A program made the position numbers and the translations under genes. Under the pieces are notes generated by a model, which saw only the letters and a list, made by a program, of their open reading frames with translations, was not told the origin of the DNA and ran no database searches. This document shows positions 50,836 to 59,836 of a DNA stretch of 64,000 nt, piece by piece; position 1 is the stretch's first letter; every line of letters starts with the position of its first letter. Source of the stretch: Flavimaribacter sp024343425 (GTDB taxonomy: Bacteria > Pseudomonadota > Alphaproteobacteria > Rhizobiales > Rhizobiaceae). The stretch lies in NCBI GenBank assembly GCA_965227645.1, contig OZ245773.1, positions 5,384,797-5,448,796 of the forward strand, read 5' to 3'.

Positions 50836-51741
50836 CGCGGTTTCGACGCCGCCGGAGCGCGGGGCGTCTTCTATTGCGTTCAAGACGTCGCGGGGCGAGA
50901 GGCCTGCTTCCCGCATGGCGCGGATCGAGCGGTCGCGATGGGTTTTCGACAGCTTCTTGCCGTCCGGACCCAGAAGCAGTTCATGGTGGTGATATCGCAG
51001 TTCGGGCAGGTCCAGCAATCGCTGCAGCAGGCGGTGGACGGCGGTCGCGTGAAACAGGTCCTGTCCACGCACGACGTCCGTGATGTCCTGCGCGGCGTCG
51101 TCCATGACGACGGACAGGTGGTAGCTGGTGGGCGTGTCGCTGCGCGCCAGGATGACATCGCCCCAGCTTGCGGGATCGGCCTGAAGAACGCCGCGCGCGC
51201 CGTCGGGACCGGATCCCAGCTCATTCCAGGTCAGACCCCCGCCGGCGCTTTCCACGGCCTGCGCCATGTCGAGCCGCAAGGTGTAGGGGCGGCCGCTTTG
51301 GGTCAGCGCGTCGCGTTCGGCCGTCGAGGCGTCCCGTTCGAGACCCGGATAATGCGGCTGCCCGTCGGGATCGCGCGGCCAGAGCCCGCCCGCAGCCTCG
51401 ACCGTGTCGACATGCTCGCGGATTTCCCGCCGCGACATCGACGCCGGATAGACGAGCCCCATATCGTCCAGCTTGCGCAGGGCTGACCGGTAGGCTTCAA
51501 AATGTTCGCTCTGGCGCCGAACCGGACCGTCCCATCCGATGCCGAGCCATTGCAGATCCTCCGTGATCTGGCGCTCGAAGGCGGGCGTGCAGCGGGCCTG
51601 GTCGATATCCTCCATCCGCAACAGCATCAGGCCGCCAGATTGATCCGCCATTTCCCGGTTGAGACATGCGGACACGACATGGCCGAGATGGAGTTCGCCA
51701 TTGGGACTTGGCGCAAATCGGAAGACCTGGCGGTTCGTCAT
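50815..51741 (-). CDS. gluQRS: tRNA glutamyl-Q(34) synthetase
   Basis: 308 residues: truncated glutamyl-tRNA synthetase catalytic core, FRFAPSPNGELHLGHV (HIGH class), LLRMEDIDQARC, YHLSVVMDDAAQDITDVVRGQDLF, and the KMSKS-type GKKLSKTHRDRS. It lacks the anticodon-binding domain, as expected for GluQRS, which attaches Glu to queuosine of tRNA-Asp. ATG 51741 begins the catalytic fold. Confidence 0.93.
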   Translation of the reverse strand: MTNRQVFRFAPSPNGELHLGHVVSACLNREMADQSGGLMLLRMEDIDQARCTPAFERQITEDLQWLGIGWDGPVRRQSEHFEAYRSALRKLDDMGLVYPASMSRREIREHVDTVEAAGGLWPRDPDGQPHYPGLERDASTAERDALTQSGRPYTLRLDMAQAVESAGGGLTWNELGSGPDGARGVLQADPASWGDVILARSDTPTSYHLSVVMDDAAQDITDVVRGQDLFHATAVHRLLQRLLDLPELRYHHHELLLGPDGKKLSKTHRDRSIRAMREAGLSPRDVLNAIEDAPRSGGVETASVHFQE

Positions 51742-51810
51742 GTGCTCTCTGTCTTGCCGTGCTATGGTTTGTTCGAATAACGCGCAACCGATCAACGGGT
51801 TCAAGCAATA

Positions 51811-52461
51811 GTGGATTTCACTGTCATTGCCAGCAAAACCGATATCGAGACCGGTCTCGATGCGCTTTGCGCGGCCGATCCGAGACTTGCGGAGGTTCGG
51901 CGGAAAGCGGGTTCAACGCCGCTGCGCAGGCAGGATCCGGGATTCGCCGGCCTCGCCCAGATTATCGTCGCGCAGATGGTCTCCAAGGCCAGCGCCGCTG
52001 CGATCTGGGGGCGTCTGGCCGATCAGACCGGGGACGTCGCGCCGGCCCGCGTCGCCGCGCTCACCGATCAGCAATGCCGGGCGATCGGTCTGTCGCGCTC
52101 CAAGGAGAACACGCTGCGGGCGGCGGCGAACGCCGTGCTTTCCGGCGCGCTCGATCCGCAGGACCTTTGCCGCGTCCCCGCCGAAGAGGCCATCGCCGCA
52201 ATGATTGCGATCAAGGGTATCGGCCGGTGGACGGCGGAGGTCTATCTGCTGTTCTGCGCCGGGCATGCGGACATATTTCCGGCCGGAGATGTGGCGCTAC
52301 AGAGCGCGGTCGCGCACGCCTTGCGCCTCGCCGACCGGCCAACGCAGAAGCAGCTCTATGCGCTGTCGGAGGAGTGGAGCCCCTGGCGCGGAGTCGCCGC
52401 CAGACTGTTCTGGGCCTACTATGCGAACGAGATGCGGCGCGCCGACGTCATTCCGGCGTGA
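51811..52461 (+). CDS. alkA: DNA-3-methyladenine glycosylase, AlkA-like (HhH-GPD)
   Basis: 216 residues: helix-hairpin-helix IKGIGRWTAEVYLLFC (134-149) and the catalytic Asp160 in IFPAGDVALQ, HhH-GPD superfamily. No N-terminal AlkA domain, so the short type. Excises alkylated purines. Starts at GTG 51811; divergent from gluQRS with 69 bp between. Confidence 0.9.
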   Translation: MDFTVIASKTDIETGLDALCAADPRLAEVRRKAGSTPLRRQDPGFAGLAQIIVAQMVSKASAAAIWGRLADQTGDVAPARVAALTDQQCRAIGLSRSKENTLRAAANAVLSGALDPQDLCRVPAEEAIAAMIAIKGIGRWTAEVYLLFCAGHADIFPAGDVALQSAVAHALRLADRPTQKQLYALSEEWSPWRGVAARLFWAYYANEMRRADVIPA

Positions 52462-52598
52462 AGGGACAGTATCAAGGCGTGCGCGAAGCCCGTGCGCGAT
52501 ATCGCTTCCCCGCTTTATATTCCTGAGATAACTTCACAATCCTGTAACAACAGGCCTAATATACCATAATCAACGTGCGAATCACTCAGGAGAGTGAG

Positions 52599-53156
52599 GT
52601 GACAGTAGCTGTATCGCCGGATTCACTGCCGGCACTCGTTTTGAACGCCGATTACCGGCCTCTGAGTTACTACCCCTTGTCGCTTTGGTCCTGGCAGGAT
52701 GCGATCAAGGCCGTCTTCCTCGACCGCGTCAACATCCTGGCCGAATACGACTTCCGCGTCTCGTCTCCAAGCATGTCGCTGGCGCTGCCGAGCGTGGTGT
52801 GCCTCAAGAGCTACGTCAAACCCAGCCGGCACCCGGCCTTCACACGCTTCAACGTCTTCCTGCGCGACCGCTTCCGCTGCCAGTATTGCGGCGCTGAACA
52901 CGATCTGACCTTTGACCACGTGGTGCCGCGCCGCTTTGGCGGGGAGACGACCTGGGAGAACATCGTCGCCGCCTGTTCGTCGTGCAACCTGAAGAAGGGC
53001 GGAAAGATGCCGCAGGAAGCGCGCATGTTCCCGGCGCAAAAACCCTACCATCCGACCGTGCACGACCTGCACAACAACGGCCGGCAGTTTCCGCCCAACT
53101 ATCTGCACGAAAGCTGGATGGATTATCTTTACTGGGACGTCGAACTGGAGCCCTAG
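52599..53156 (+). CDS. HNH endonuclease family protein
   Basis: 185 residues. HNH module in the middle: RDRFRCQYCGAEHDLTFDHVVPRRFGGE, then NIVAACSSCNLKKGG, giving two CxxC zinc pairs and the catalytic His-Asn-His. Widespread, conserved single-copy HNH protein in Alphaproteobacteria, not a phage-type homing enzyme as far as context shows. GTG 52599 with AGGAG upstream is the chosen start; GTG 52575 is possible. Confidence 0.9.
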   Translation: MTVAVSPDSLPALVLNADYRPLSYYPLSLWSWQDAIKAVFLDRVNILAEYDFRVSSPSMSLALPSVVCLKSYVKPSRHPAFTRFNVFLRDRFRCQYCGAEHDLTFDHVVPRRFGGETTWENIVAACSSCNLKKGGKMPQEARMFPAQKPYHPTVHDLHNNGRQFPPNYLHESWMDYLYWDVELEP

Positions 53157-53668
53157 GCCCGTCGTCCGAAGGCCAGGCGCAGCGAGAACCAGGCGAGCAC
53201 AGCGCTTGCCAGAACGTTCCAGCCGGCAAGCGACAATCCGAAAATCCGCAGCGCCGCCTCGTCGCAGGAAGGCGGCGTGATGGCGTTGAGATCGTCGAGC
53301 AGGCTGCCGGCGTCCGTTGCGCCGCCGGCGACGCCGCTGCATCCCGACGGTCCCGGCCACCAGCCCCATTCGACGCCGGAATGATAGACGCCGAGGGCTG
53401 CGCCATAAACCATGAGAAGCCCGCCGGCGAGCGCCAGAACGCGGGTGATGATCGCCGGCAGCTTCAGCCAGGCCGACAGGGCGGCGAGAACCATCAGCGG
53501 CGCGCCGATGTAATAGGGCGTGCGCTGCTCCAGGCACAGGGCGCAGGGGATATAGCCGCCGATGTGCTCGAAGCCGAGCGCCGATCCGACGACCGCCGCC
53601 ATGGCGAGCCCTGCGGCAAGCAGCCAGGGCGCGGCGCTGCGGTCCACGGGGGCGGTCAATCTCGGCAT
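53153..53668 (-). CDS. dsbB: Disulfide bond formation protein B
   Basis: 171 residues, four spans. Redox Cys pair C42-A-L-C45 in IPCALCLEQR and the second pair C110/C135 in the periplasmic loop. Reoxidises DsbA through quinone. The stop codon CTAG is shared palindromically with the HNH gene's stop, so the two genes end on the same four bases. Confidence 0.92.
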   Translation of the reverse strand: MPRLTAPVDRSAAPWLLAAGLAMAAVVGSALGFEHIGGYIPCALCLEQRTPYYIGAPLMVLAALSAWLKLPAIITRVLALAGGLLMVYGAALGVYHSGVEWGWWPGPSGCSGVAGGATDAGSLLDDLNAITPPSCDEAALRIFGLSLAGWNVLASAVLAWFSLRLAFGRRA

Positions 53669-53678
53669 GGCGGGAACC

Positions 53679-54260
53679 TCAAAACACGTAGCGGACTGCG
53701 ACGAAACCGCCAATCAGGATGATCATGAACAGCAGGAACAGCAGACCAAGATATTTTTCGATGAAGGCCTGAATAGGCGCTCCGAAATGGTACAGCAGAA
53801 ATGCGACCAGAAAAAAGCGCAGGCTCCTGCCAATGACGCTGACGATGACGAATGTCAGGAAATTCAGGCCGGTGAGGCCGGAGAAGATCGTCAGCACCTT
53901 GTAGGGAAACGGCGTGACGGCGGCAAACAGCACGCCCCAGCCGCCCCATGTATTGTACCAGTCGGTGATTTCCGTGAAGGCGTCTTCCTTGCCGTAGAAA
54001 TGCAGGATCGGCTCGCCGATCGCATCGAACAGGAACATGCCGATGGCGTAACCCAGCATGGCGCCGAGCACCGACGCGGCGGTGCACAAAAGGGCGATCC
54101 GCCACCAGGCCTGGCGATTGGCGATAACCATCGGAATAAGAAGGACATCGGGTGGAATTGGAAAGAACGAACTTTCCGCAAATGATACGCCTGCGAGCCC
54201 GGCTTTCGCATAGCGGGTTCGTGCAAGCGACATGGTCCAGTCGTAGAGGCGTCTGATCAT
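53679..54260 (-). CDS. YqaA/DedA-family membrane protein
   Basis: 193 residues, DedA/VTT superfamily: FAESSFFPIPPDVLLIPMV with the E-x-x-x-x-x-P-x-P re-entrant motif, YAIGMFLFDAIG, and FPYKVLTIFSGLTGLNFLTF. Likely lipid scramblase-type or transport function. Ten bases upstream of dsbB in the transcribed order, so possibly co-transcribed. Confidence 0.9.
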   Translation of the reverse strand: MIRRLYDWTMSLARTRYAKAGLAGVSFAESSFFPIPPDVLLIPMVIANRQAWWRIALLCTAASVLGAMLGYAIGMFLFDAIGEPILHFYGKEDAFTEITDWYNTWGGWGVLFAAVTPFPYKVLTIFSGLTGLNFLTFVIVSVIGRSLRFFLVAFLLYHFGAPIQAFIEKYLGLLFLLFMIILIGGFVAVRYVF

Positions 54261-54414
54261 CCGTGCGGGTTCCAGTGGGCGGGGATGCTTTTATGATTAA
54301 TCTGCGGCCCGGTAAACCGCCTTGCGCTCTTTGCAGGCGATCGCGGCAAAAGCAAGTTGACCAACAGTTGATGCTTCGTATATTGCGGCTCCGGTATCAG
54401 CCGACAGGCACCAG

Positions 54415-54500
54415 GCGGGTGTGGCGGAACTGGTAGACGCGCCAGACTCAAAATCTGGTGTCCTTTGGACGTGTCGGTTCGAGTCCGACCACCCGCACCA
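54415..54500 (+). tRNA. tRNA-Leu (anticodon CAA)
   Basis: 86 nt including encoded CCA. Acceptor stem GCGGGTG/CACCCGC, D-arm with AACTGGTAGACGC, anticodon stem CCAGA/TCTGG around loop CTCAAAA (anticodon CAA), a long class II variable arm (TGTCCTTTGGACGT), and GGTTCGAGTCC T-loop. Reads the UUG codon. Confidence 0.97.
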
Positions 54501-54557
54501 CTTCCTGCATGAATCGATGTTCAATCGGATTGCACCTCATTCTTTCGGTTGGCGCTT

Positions 54558-56345
54558 TCAGCTCCGCCGCTCCTCCGGCTGGCCGAACACCCTGTTGATA
54601 AGGCGCATCGCATAGGAACGAATTCGACGCTCCGGCGAAGGCGAAAGGACAAGCCCGACCTCTTCGACCTCACCTCTCTCCGACAGCGATCTTACGACAA
54701 GATCGACGGGCCCAAGCGTCAATCTGTCGCCTGGAACCGGATGATCCTGGAACTCATGCATGATGAGTTCGCCAATGGCGCGGTCGGGACTGGCTCCGAG
54801 CGTTATCCCGTATTCGTGCTCGATTTCGCTGACCGTCGCGCCGGCTTTCAAGGCGAAGTGGCCGTAAATCTCCGGATCAGTCATATCCGCCGGCTTGGCG
54901 TAAACCGCGTCAAGAAGGCGCACTTGGCGAGGCGTGGCGAACAAGTAGACACGGTCGTTCGGCTGGAGCGGTCCCGCCGCATGGACGGAGTGCGCCTGGC
55001 CGTCGCGCTGTATGAGCAGCGGACGCGCCCATCGCGGAACGCGACTGCCCTTTCCGATCGTGCTGTCAGGATGGATGCGGTACCCCACGAGCTCGACATC
55101 GGCCTTGCCCGGCAGGTCGAGTTCGATGCGGTCGACGAGACCCACTTGCGGTTGGGAGAGAAGGCGGAGGCGACGCGCCGCAAAGCTGATGGTCCAGCCC
55201 TGCGTCAGCAGGGAAACCAGCACAATAACGAAGACCACGTTGAAGAAGAACTGGCCGTCCGGCACGCCGCCGATGCCGGGCAGAATGGCGAGCAGAATGG
55301 AAACGGCGCCGCGCAATCCCACCCAGCCGACGAAGGCGATTTCGCGCCACGAGAAGCGAAACGGCGCAAGGCAGATCCAGACCGCCAGCGGGCGGGCAAT
55401 CAGGATCAGAAAGGCGGCCGCCATCAGGCTCGGCGCCAGCACCATCTCGAATTCCGAGGGTGTGGCGAGCAGACCGAGGGTCAGGAACATGCCGATCTGG
55501 GCCAGCCAGGTCATGCCGATCTGGAACCGGCGAATTCTGGCTTCGAAACGAACCCGCGCATTGCCGGCGACCAGTCCCGCGACGTAGGCGGCGAGGAAAC
55601 CGCTGCCGCCAATCAGCCCTGTCGCGGCGAAGACGACCAGCGCGCCTGCGACCGCCGCAATCGGATAGAGACCCTGATCGAGATCGCGAAGCATGCGAAG
55701 CAGAAGCACGATCAGGCTCCCGCCGACGACGCCCAGCACCAGTCCCAGACCGATCTGCAGGCCGAAAGTGACGGCCAATGACGGGATCGCCAGTGTTTTC
55801 AGTCCGCCTGCCGCGGCAAGTTCGACGAGGACGGCCGTGAGGAAGATCGCCATCGGATCGTTTGCGCCCGATTCGATCTCGAGGGTGGAGCGGATTCGCT
55901 CGCGAATGGTGATGCCGCCGACGCGAAGCAGAAAGAACACGGCGGCGGCGTCGGTGGAAGCGACGATGGCGCCGAGCAGCAATCCTTCACTCCACTGCGC
56001 TCCGAAAATCACCTTGAATCCCGCGCCGACTATGAGAGTGGTCAGAACGACGCCTGCGGTCGCCAGCGTCAGTGCAGGAGCCGCCGCCACACGATAGCTT
56101 CTCAGCGACGTCGAAAAGCCGCTGTCGAAGAGAATTATGGCAAGCGCCAGCGAGCCGATAAAATAGGCCGTGCTTCCGCTGTCGAACTCGATCCCGAGTA
56201 TCCCGTCCTCTCCGGCGAGAAGGCCAATCGCAAGGAACACCAGCAGCAAGGGGGCGCCGATGCGCTGCGAGATCAGACTCGTGAGCGCACTGAGCGTGAT
56301 CAATGCGGCTCCGATCAGAATAGCGAGATTGATCTCATCGAACAT
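54558..56345 (-). CDS. nhaP2: Potassium/proton antiporter, NhaP2-type with TrkA-C domain
   Basis: 595 residues. CPA1 membrane domain of ~12 spans (AIILFDSGFSTSL, LGAIVASTDAAAVFFLL, LEIESGANDPMAIFLT with the ion-binding Asp, FVGWVGLRGAVSI), then TrkA-C/RCK-like cytoplasmic regions from ~residue 400 (KADVELVGYRIHPDSTIGKG, RLFLFATPRQVRLLD-like). Extrudes K+ for H+ exchange. Distinct from the shorter CPA1 protein at 5.4 kb. Its 3' end lies 58 bp from the tRNA-Leu. Confidence 0.9.
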   Translation of the reverse strand: MFDEINLAILIGAALITLSALTSLISQRIGAPLLLVFLAIGLLAGEDGILGIEFDSGSTAYFIGSLALAIILFDSGFSTSLRSYRVAAAPALTLATAGVVLTTLIVGAGFKVIFGAQWSEGLLLGAIVASTDAAAVFFLLRVGGITIRERIRSTLEIESGANDPMAIFLTAVLVELAAAGGLKTLAIPSLAVTFGLQIGLGLVLGVVGGSLIVLLLRMLRDLDQGLYPIAAVAGALVVFAATGLIGGSGFLAAYVAGLVAGNARVRFEARIRRFQIGMTWLAQIGMFLTLGLLATPSEFEMVLAPSLMAAAFLILIARPLAVWICLAPFRFSWREIAFVGWVGLRGAVSILLAILPGIGGVPDGQFFFNVVFVIVLVSLLTQGWTISFAARRLRLLSQPQVGLVDRIELDLPGKADVELVGYRIHPDSTIGKGSRVPRWARPLLIQRDGQAHSVHAAGPLQPNDRVYLFATPRQVRLLDAVYAKPADMTDPEIYGHFALKAGATVSEIEHEYGITLGASPDRAIGELIMHEFQDHPVPGDRLTLGPVDLVVRSLSERGEVEEVGLVLSPSPERRIRSYAMRLINRVFGQPEERRS

Positions 56346-56584
56346 GCGTTTGGAACTCCGGACTCCCTCTGTGCAGATACTTTCTATGGCAGGGAAAACA
56401 ACCGCCTGACCTGCGTTATTCGAATAGATGGTTGCAAAGGCGCGTCATTTAACCGGCTTGCTACAATTCCATCATCCGGTTCGTCGACAAGATGTGCGCA
56501 GTAGCACCGGAGACAACGCGGCCTTGCCTGCCGGGTCAAACGGCTTGGGGAAGCGCGCAGGACCGCCGCCGGTCCTGTTTGGCC

Positions 56585-57007
56585 TTATGTCTTCAACTCC
56601 TCGACAACATCGCGGCGGACATGGAATATCCAGCTTTTCCTGCGACGTACGTCCTCGAAAACCTGCTCGTCCTCCGTTGCGAGTTCGATCAGCTTTTCGG
56701 CGTTTCCTTTTCTTGTCGCAAGAAAGATGATCGCTCCGACTATCAGCCCGATCATGAAATACCACCAGTCATCCAGGAAGCTGGCAAGGACTGAGGCCAG
56801 GACGACCACAACGGAAACAATGGTCCAGATCATGTCTGGCGAGGACGCCACGGGGCGCTGCAGCTTTTCGCGCAGGGCGTCCGACTGGACGAGGATATCC
56901 GCTACGTCCGGCCTTATGCCTAGCTTCAATTTCCCGGATTTCAGAAGTTCCATCGCCCTCTCGTAGGAGAAATCAAGGTCACTGTTGCTGATGTATGGCA
57001 CGGGCAT
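56585..57007 (-). CDS. Conserved hypothetical membrane protein
   Basis: 140 residues: an N-terminal soluble part (DLDFSYERAMELLKSGKLKLG), two spans between ~63 and 97 (MIWTIVSVVVVLASVLASF and WWYFMIGLIVGAIIFLATR), and a C-terminal charged helix. I do not recognise the family. The start ATG 57007 has AAAAGGAAA just upstream. Confidence 0.75.
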   Translation of the reverse strand: MPVPYISNSDLDFSYERAMELLKSGKLKLGIRPDVADILVQSDALREKLQRPVASSPDMIWTIVSVVVVLASVLASFLDDWWYFMIGLIVGAIIFLATRKGNAEKLIELATEDEQVFEDVRRRKSWIFHVRRDVVEELKT

Positions 57008-57339
57008 TTCCTTTTAGAGTTCCGGATGCCGAATCTTCTGATCGCAGATTTATTATCTCTTTGCGAAGCTGTTATGGGAGCAAGAAAAATTTTTAGTCGG
57101 CGCACAAGTCATGAAAACCGAAAGTAAAAAATTGCTTACGGGACGTGTCATTTTAAAAGCCGACCTGTGTACGAAGGCGAGAACGACCGGCCGTGTAGCG
57201 GGTTCACGTGGCCATTGCCGCAAACGCCGTGCGTTGCTAGATACTGCGTCATGACAACGGGGCAGACTACTGTGCTGACCGGGTTTGGCCTGGTCGGGCC
57301 ACGACAGTCCTCTTTTCCCATGTAAATCGTGCTCACTCC
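57008..57339. other. Intergenic region upstream of the acyl-CoA synthetase
   Basis: 332 bp without a supportable gene. The part at 57080-57165 is AT-rich (GAAAAATTTTTAG, AAAGTAAAAAATTGC) and could hold the promoters of both divergent neighbours. No tRNA, palindromic REP or operator was recognised. Confidence 0.5.
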
Positions 57340-58983
57340 ATGCTTCTTGAACCCGATGATTACGAAACGCTGACCGAAGGTTTTCGCTGGGACATCCCCG
57401 AGCGATTCAATATCGGCGTCGCCGTGTGCGACGTCTGGGCGGAGCGCGATCCTGATCGGGTGTGCCTCTATTATTACCGGCCCGATGGCCCGCCCGACAG
57501 GCTGACCTATGGCGCGATGAAGCGGCGGTCCGACGCCGTGGCCGCGGGACTTGCGGCAAGGGGCGTTCGCGCCGGCGACCGGGTGGCGCTGCTTCTGCCG
57601 CAGCGTTTCGAAACCGCGATCGCTCATATCGCGATCTACAAGCTCGGCGCGATCGCCGTGCCGCTGGCTTCGCTGTTCGGAACCGAGGCGCTGCAATACC
57701 GGCTGGCGAGCGCCGGCGCGAAGGCGGTGATTACAGATCGGGCCGGCTTCGAAAAGATCGCCGACATCCGCGACGCGCTGGACGCGCTCGACACGGTCGT
57801 GTCCGTGGATGGCTGCGACGGCGCCGTGGACTATGCGGACCTCGCGGCGACGGATGGCGGCGCGTTTCGCGCGGTCGACACACGCGCCGACGATCCCGCG
57901 CTGATGATCTTCACGTCCGGCACCACCGGCCCTCCGAAAGGCGCGCTGCACGGGCACCGGGTTCTGCTCGGCCACCTGCCGGGGGTGCAGTTTCCCCATG
58001 AATTCCTGCCGCAGCCGGGCGACCGGTTCTGGACGCCGGCCGACTGGGCCTGGGCGGGCGGGTTGTTGAATGTGCTGTTGCCGTCGCTCTATTTCGGCGT
58101 GCCGGTCGTCGCCTCCCGTGCGCAGAAATTCGATCCCGTGACAGCCTATCGCATCATGGAGGAGATGGAGGTGCGCAACGCCTTCATTCCGCCGACGGCC
58201 CTGCGGATGCTCAGAACCGTTGAAAAGCCGCGGGAGAAATTCGATCTGAAGCTGCGGACGATCGGCTCTGGCGGGGAATCGCTCGGCCGGGAGACCTTCG
58301 AATGGGCGAAGGCGGAACTCGGCATCGTCATCAACGAATTCTACGGCCAGACGGAATGCAATCTCGTTCTGTCGTCTTGCGCCGCGATCGGGGTGAGCCG
58401 GGTAGGGGCAATCGGCAAGCCCGTGCCGGGCCACCGCGTGGCGATCGTGGACGAGGAGGGCAATCGCGCGCCGCCCGGAACGCCGGGGCAGATTGCGGTG
58501 AGACGGCCCGATCCGGTCATGTTCCTGGAATACTGGAACAACCCCCAGGCCACGGCCGCCAAATTCATCGGCGACTGGATGCTGACGGGAGACCAGGGGA
58601 TTGCGGACGAGGACGGCTATATCGAGTTTTTCGGCCGCGACGACGACGTCATCACCTCGGCCGGCTACCGGATCGGCCCCGGCGAAATCGAGGATTGCCT
58701 GACCGGGCACCCGGCGGTGGCGCTGGCGGCGGCCGTGGGCAAGCCCGATCCGGTGCGCACCGAGATCGTCAAGGCCTATATCGTGCTGAAGCCCGGCTTT
58801 CGCGAGAGCCACGCGCTTGCCGGCGAAATCCAGGACTGGGTGAAGACGCAGCTCTCGGCGCATGAATATCCGCGCGAGGTGGAATTCGTGGACGCGATGC
58901 CGCTGACGACGACCGGAAAAGTGGTGCGGCGGGAGTTGAGAGACCGGGCGCAGAGGGAAACGCGAAGCTTCGATCCGCGATAG
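57340..58983 (+). CDS. Acyl-CoA synthetase, AMP-binding (medium/short-chain type)
   Basis: 547 residues, ANL superfamily. P-loop FTSGTTGPPKGALHGH, EFYGQTECNLV, MLTGDQGIADEDGYIEFFGRDDDVITSAGYRIGPGEIE (hinge and A8 motif) and C-terminal TTTGKVVRREL with the catalytic Lys. Resembles ACSM-type medium-chain or propionyl/acetyl-CoA synthetases; acid unknown. Lies alone; antisense open frames over it are shadows. Confidence 0.92.
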   Translation: MLLEPDDYETLTEGFRWDIPERFNIGVAVCDVWAERDPDRVCLYYYRPDGPPDRLTYGAMKRRSDAVAAGLAARGVRAGDRVALLLPQRFETAIAHIAIYKLGAIAVPLASLFGTEALQYRLASAGAKAVITDRAGFEKIADIRDALDALDTVVSVDGCDGAVDYADLAATDGGAFRAVDTRADDPALMIFTSGTTGPPKGALHGHRVLLGHLPGVQFPHEFLPQPGDRFWTPADWAWAGGLLNVLLPSLYFGVPVVASRAQKFDPVTAYRIMEEMEVRNAFIPPTALRMLRTVEKPREKFDLKLRTIGSGGESLGRETFEWAKAELGIVINEFYGQTECNLVLSSCAAIGVSRVGAIGKPVPGHRVAIVDEEGNRAPPGTPGQIAVRRPDPVMFLEYWNNPQATAAKFIGDWMLTGDQGIADEDGYIEFFGRDDDVITSAGYRIGPGEIEDCLTGHPAVALAAAVGKPDPVRTEIVKAYIVLKPGFRESHALAGEIQDWVKTQLSAHEYPREVEFVDAMPLTTTGKVVRRELRDRAQRETRSFDPR

Positions 58984-59712
58984 AGGCGGCGGCCGGCCTG
59001 GACACGGCGGCCGGAGAGCCTTTCGGGAGGCGCTGAAGCCGCGCTTGCGGCCGGGCGTGACCAGCGCGGGCGCGGATTTCGCCGTTTCTTCAGACGAAAT
59101 CTGGCTTTGTTTCGGGAATTCGGGATTTTGCGGGTCGTCCGGCGTGTCCGGCGGCGTGTTCGGTGGCGGGGATTCGGCCTCGACGGGGCAATCGATCCAC
59201 GCTTTGAACGCCTTTTTTCGCCGGGCGCGGGCTTCGTTGCGGTAGCGCCGGAGAAGTCGGCCTGGGTCTTCCATGCGGCGCGCGGTGCGCGGGTCGACGA
59301 GCGCGGTGATGAGGCGCATCACCCGGCGGTCTTCCATGCGCGTGAGGGATTCGCCCGCGAGCGCCCGCTTCATCAGCTCCGCATCGTCGCAATGGTCCGG
59401 GTAGGGGGCGTCCAGGTTCCGGCCGGCCTCGAAATCGGCGAGCGCGCGTTCGCAGGATTCAAGCCGGGCTTCGGCTTCGGCGAGCGCCAGGGCGCGGAAG
59501 CGGCGCTCGTCGCAGGGGATGAAATCGGCAAGCGTGAGGTCGGGTTGGGCGAGGATGATGCGGAGCCACAGGCCCACGCGCGCCGGATCGGGCTTGGCGG
59601 TCGCGCCGTGCCGTCGGGCGTTGCCGGATACAGCGGCCTTGCCGTCCGGCGTTCTGGGGCCTGTGCTTTTGGCGGCGTTCGCCCGGTTGCGGCGGGCGAT
59701 GTCGGTTGTCAC
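58984..59712 (-). CDS. GPRTP-motif hypothetical protein under a LexA-box promoter (3' end undefined)
   Basis: The N-terminal ~50 residues (NRANAAKSTGPRTPDGKAA, SGNARRHGAT) define a conserved alphaproteobacterial family of unknown function. Next come a helical domain (DERRFRALALAEAEARLES, LMKRALAGESL, RRMEDPGRLLRRYRNEARAR) and then NPEFPKQSQISS, coded by the motif shared with the 12-kb array. Start GTG 59712. In this frame no stop occurs until 57148, deep in antisense of the synthetase gene, so the real terminus is lost or frameshifted; one base over, a stop follows at 59090 directly after IPETKPDF. Coordinates given cover the non-overlapping coding part. Confidence 0.65.
59103..59117. repeat. 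Isolated copy of the 12-kb array core motif
   Basis: GGCTTTGTTTCGGGA, identical to the core of the nine-copy array at 12238-12399 and to the single copy at 12071-12085. Flanking bases AATCT before and AAT after also match the copy at 12071. It lies inside the C-terminal coding part of the GPRTP-motif protein. Confidence 0.95.
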
Positions 59713-59768
59713 TGGGCTGTCGGGTCGGGGTTGAAGGCTTGCGACAGGGTGTGCAGGCTGGAAGCCAT
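59709..59768 (-). CDS. Possible leader peptide coupled to the GPRTP-motif gene
   Basis: A 19-codon frame (ATG 59768, MASSLHTLSQAFNPDPTAQ) whose TGA overlaps the GTG start of the next gene as GTGA. It lies between the SOS promoter and the gene. An AAGG lies 10 bp before it. Size and overlap suggest translational coupling, but it may be chance. Confidence 0.3.
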   Translation of the reverse strand: MASSLHTLSQAFNPDPTAQ

Positions 59769-59801
59769 GAGCGATGCCTTGGTGTGATTTTGGGGGCGAG
59801 T

Positions 59802-59830
59802 TTCATAGCACGGATAGCGCGAAATTGCAA
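59802..59830 (-). promoter_or_regulatory. Sigma-70-type promoter of the GPRTP-motif gene
   Basis: On the minus strand TTGCAA (59830-59825) and TATGAA (59807-59802) are separated by exactly 17 bp. The LexA box at 59837-59851 abuts the -35 element, where bound repressor would block polymerase. Confidence 0.6.
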
Positions 59831-59836
59831 GGAACT

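Noticed and set aside
52599..53156. HNH gene as a phage or homing endonuclease
   Set aside because: It lies in a conserved chromosomal setting (alkA, dsbB, yqaA) without phage genes or an interrupted host gene.
57148..58983. C-terminal 600 codons of the GPRTP-motif frame as real protein
   Set aside because: Fully antisense to a well-supported acyl-CoA synthetase with all ANL motifs; composition is shadow-like.
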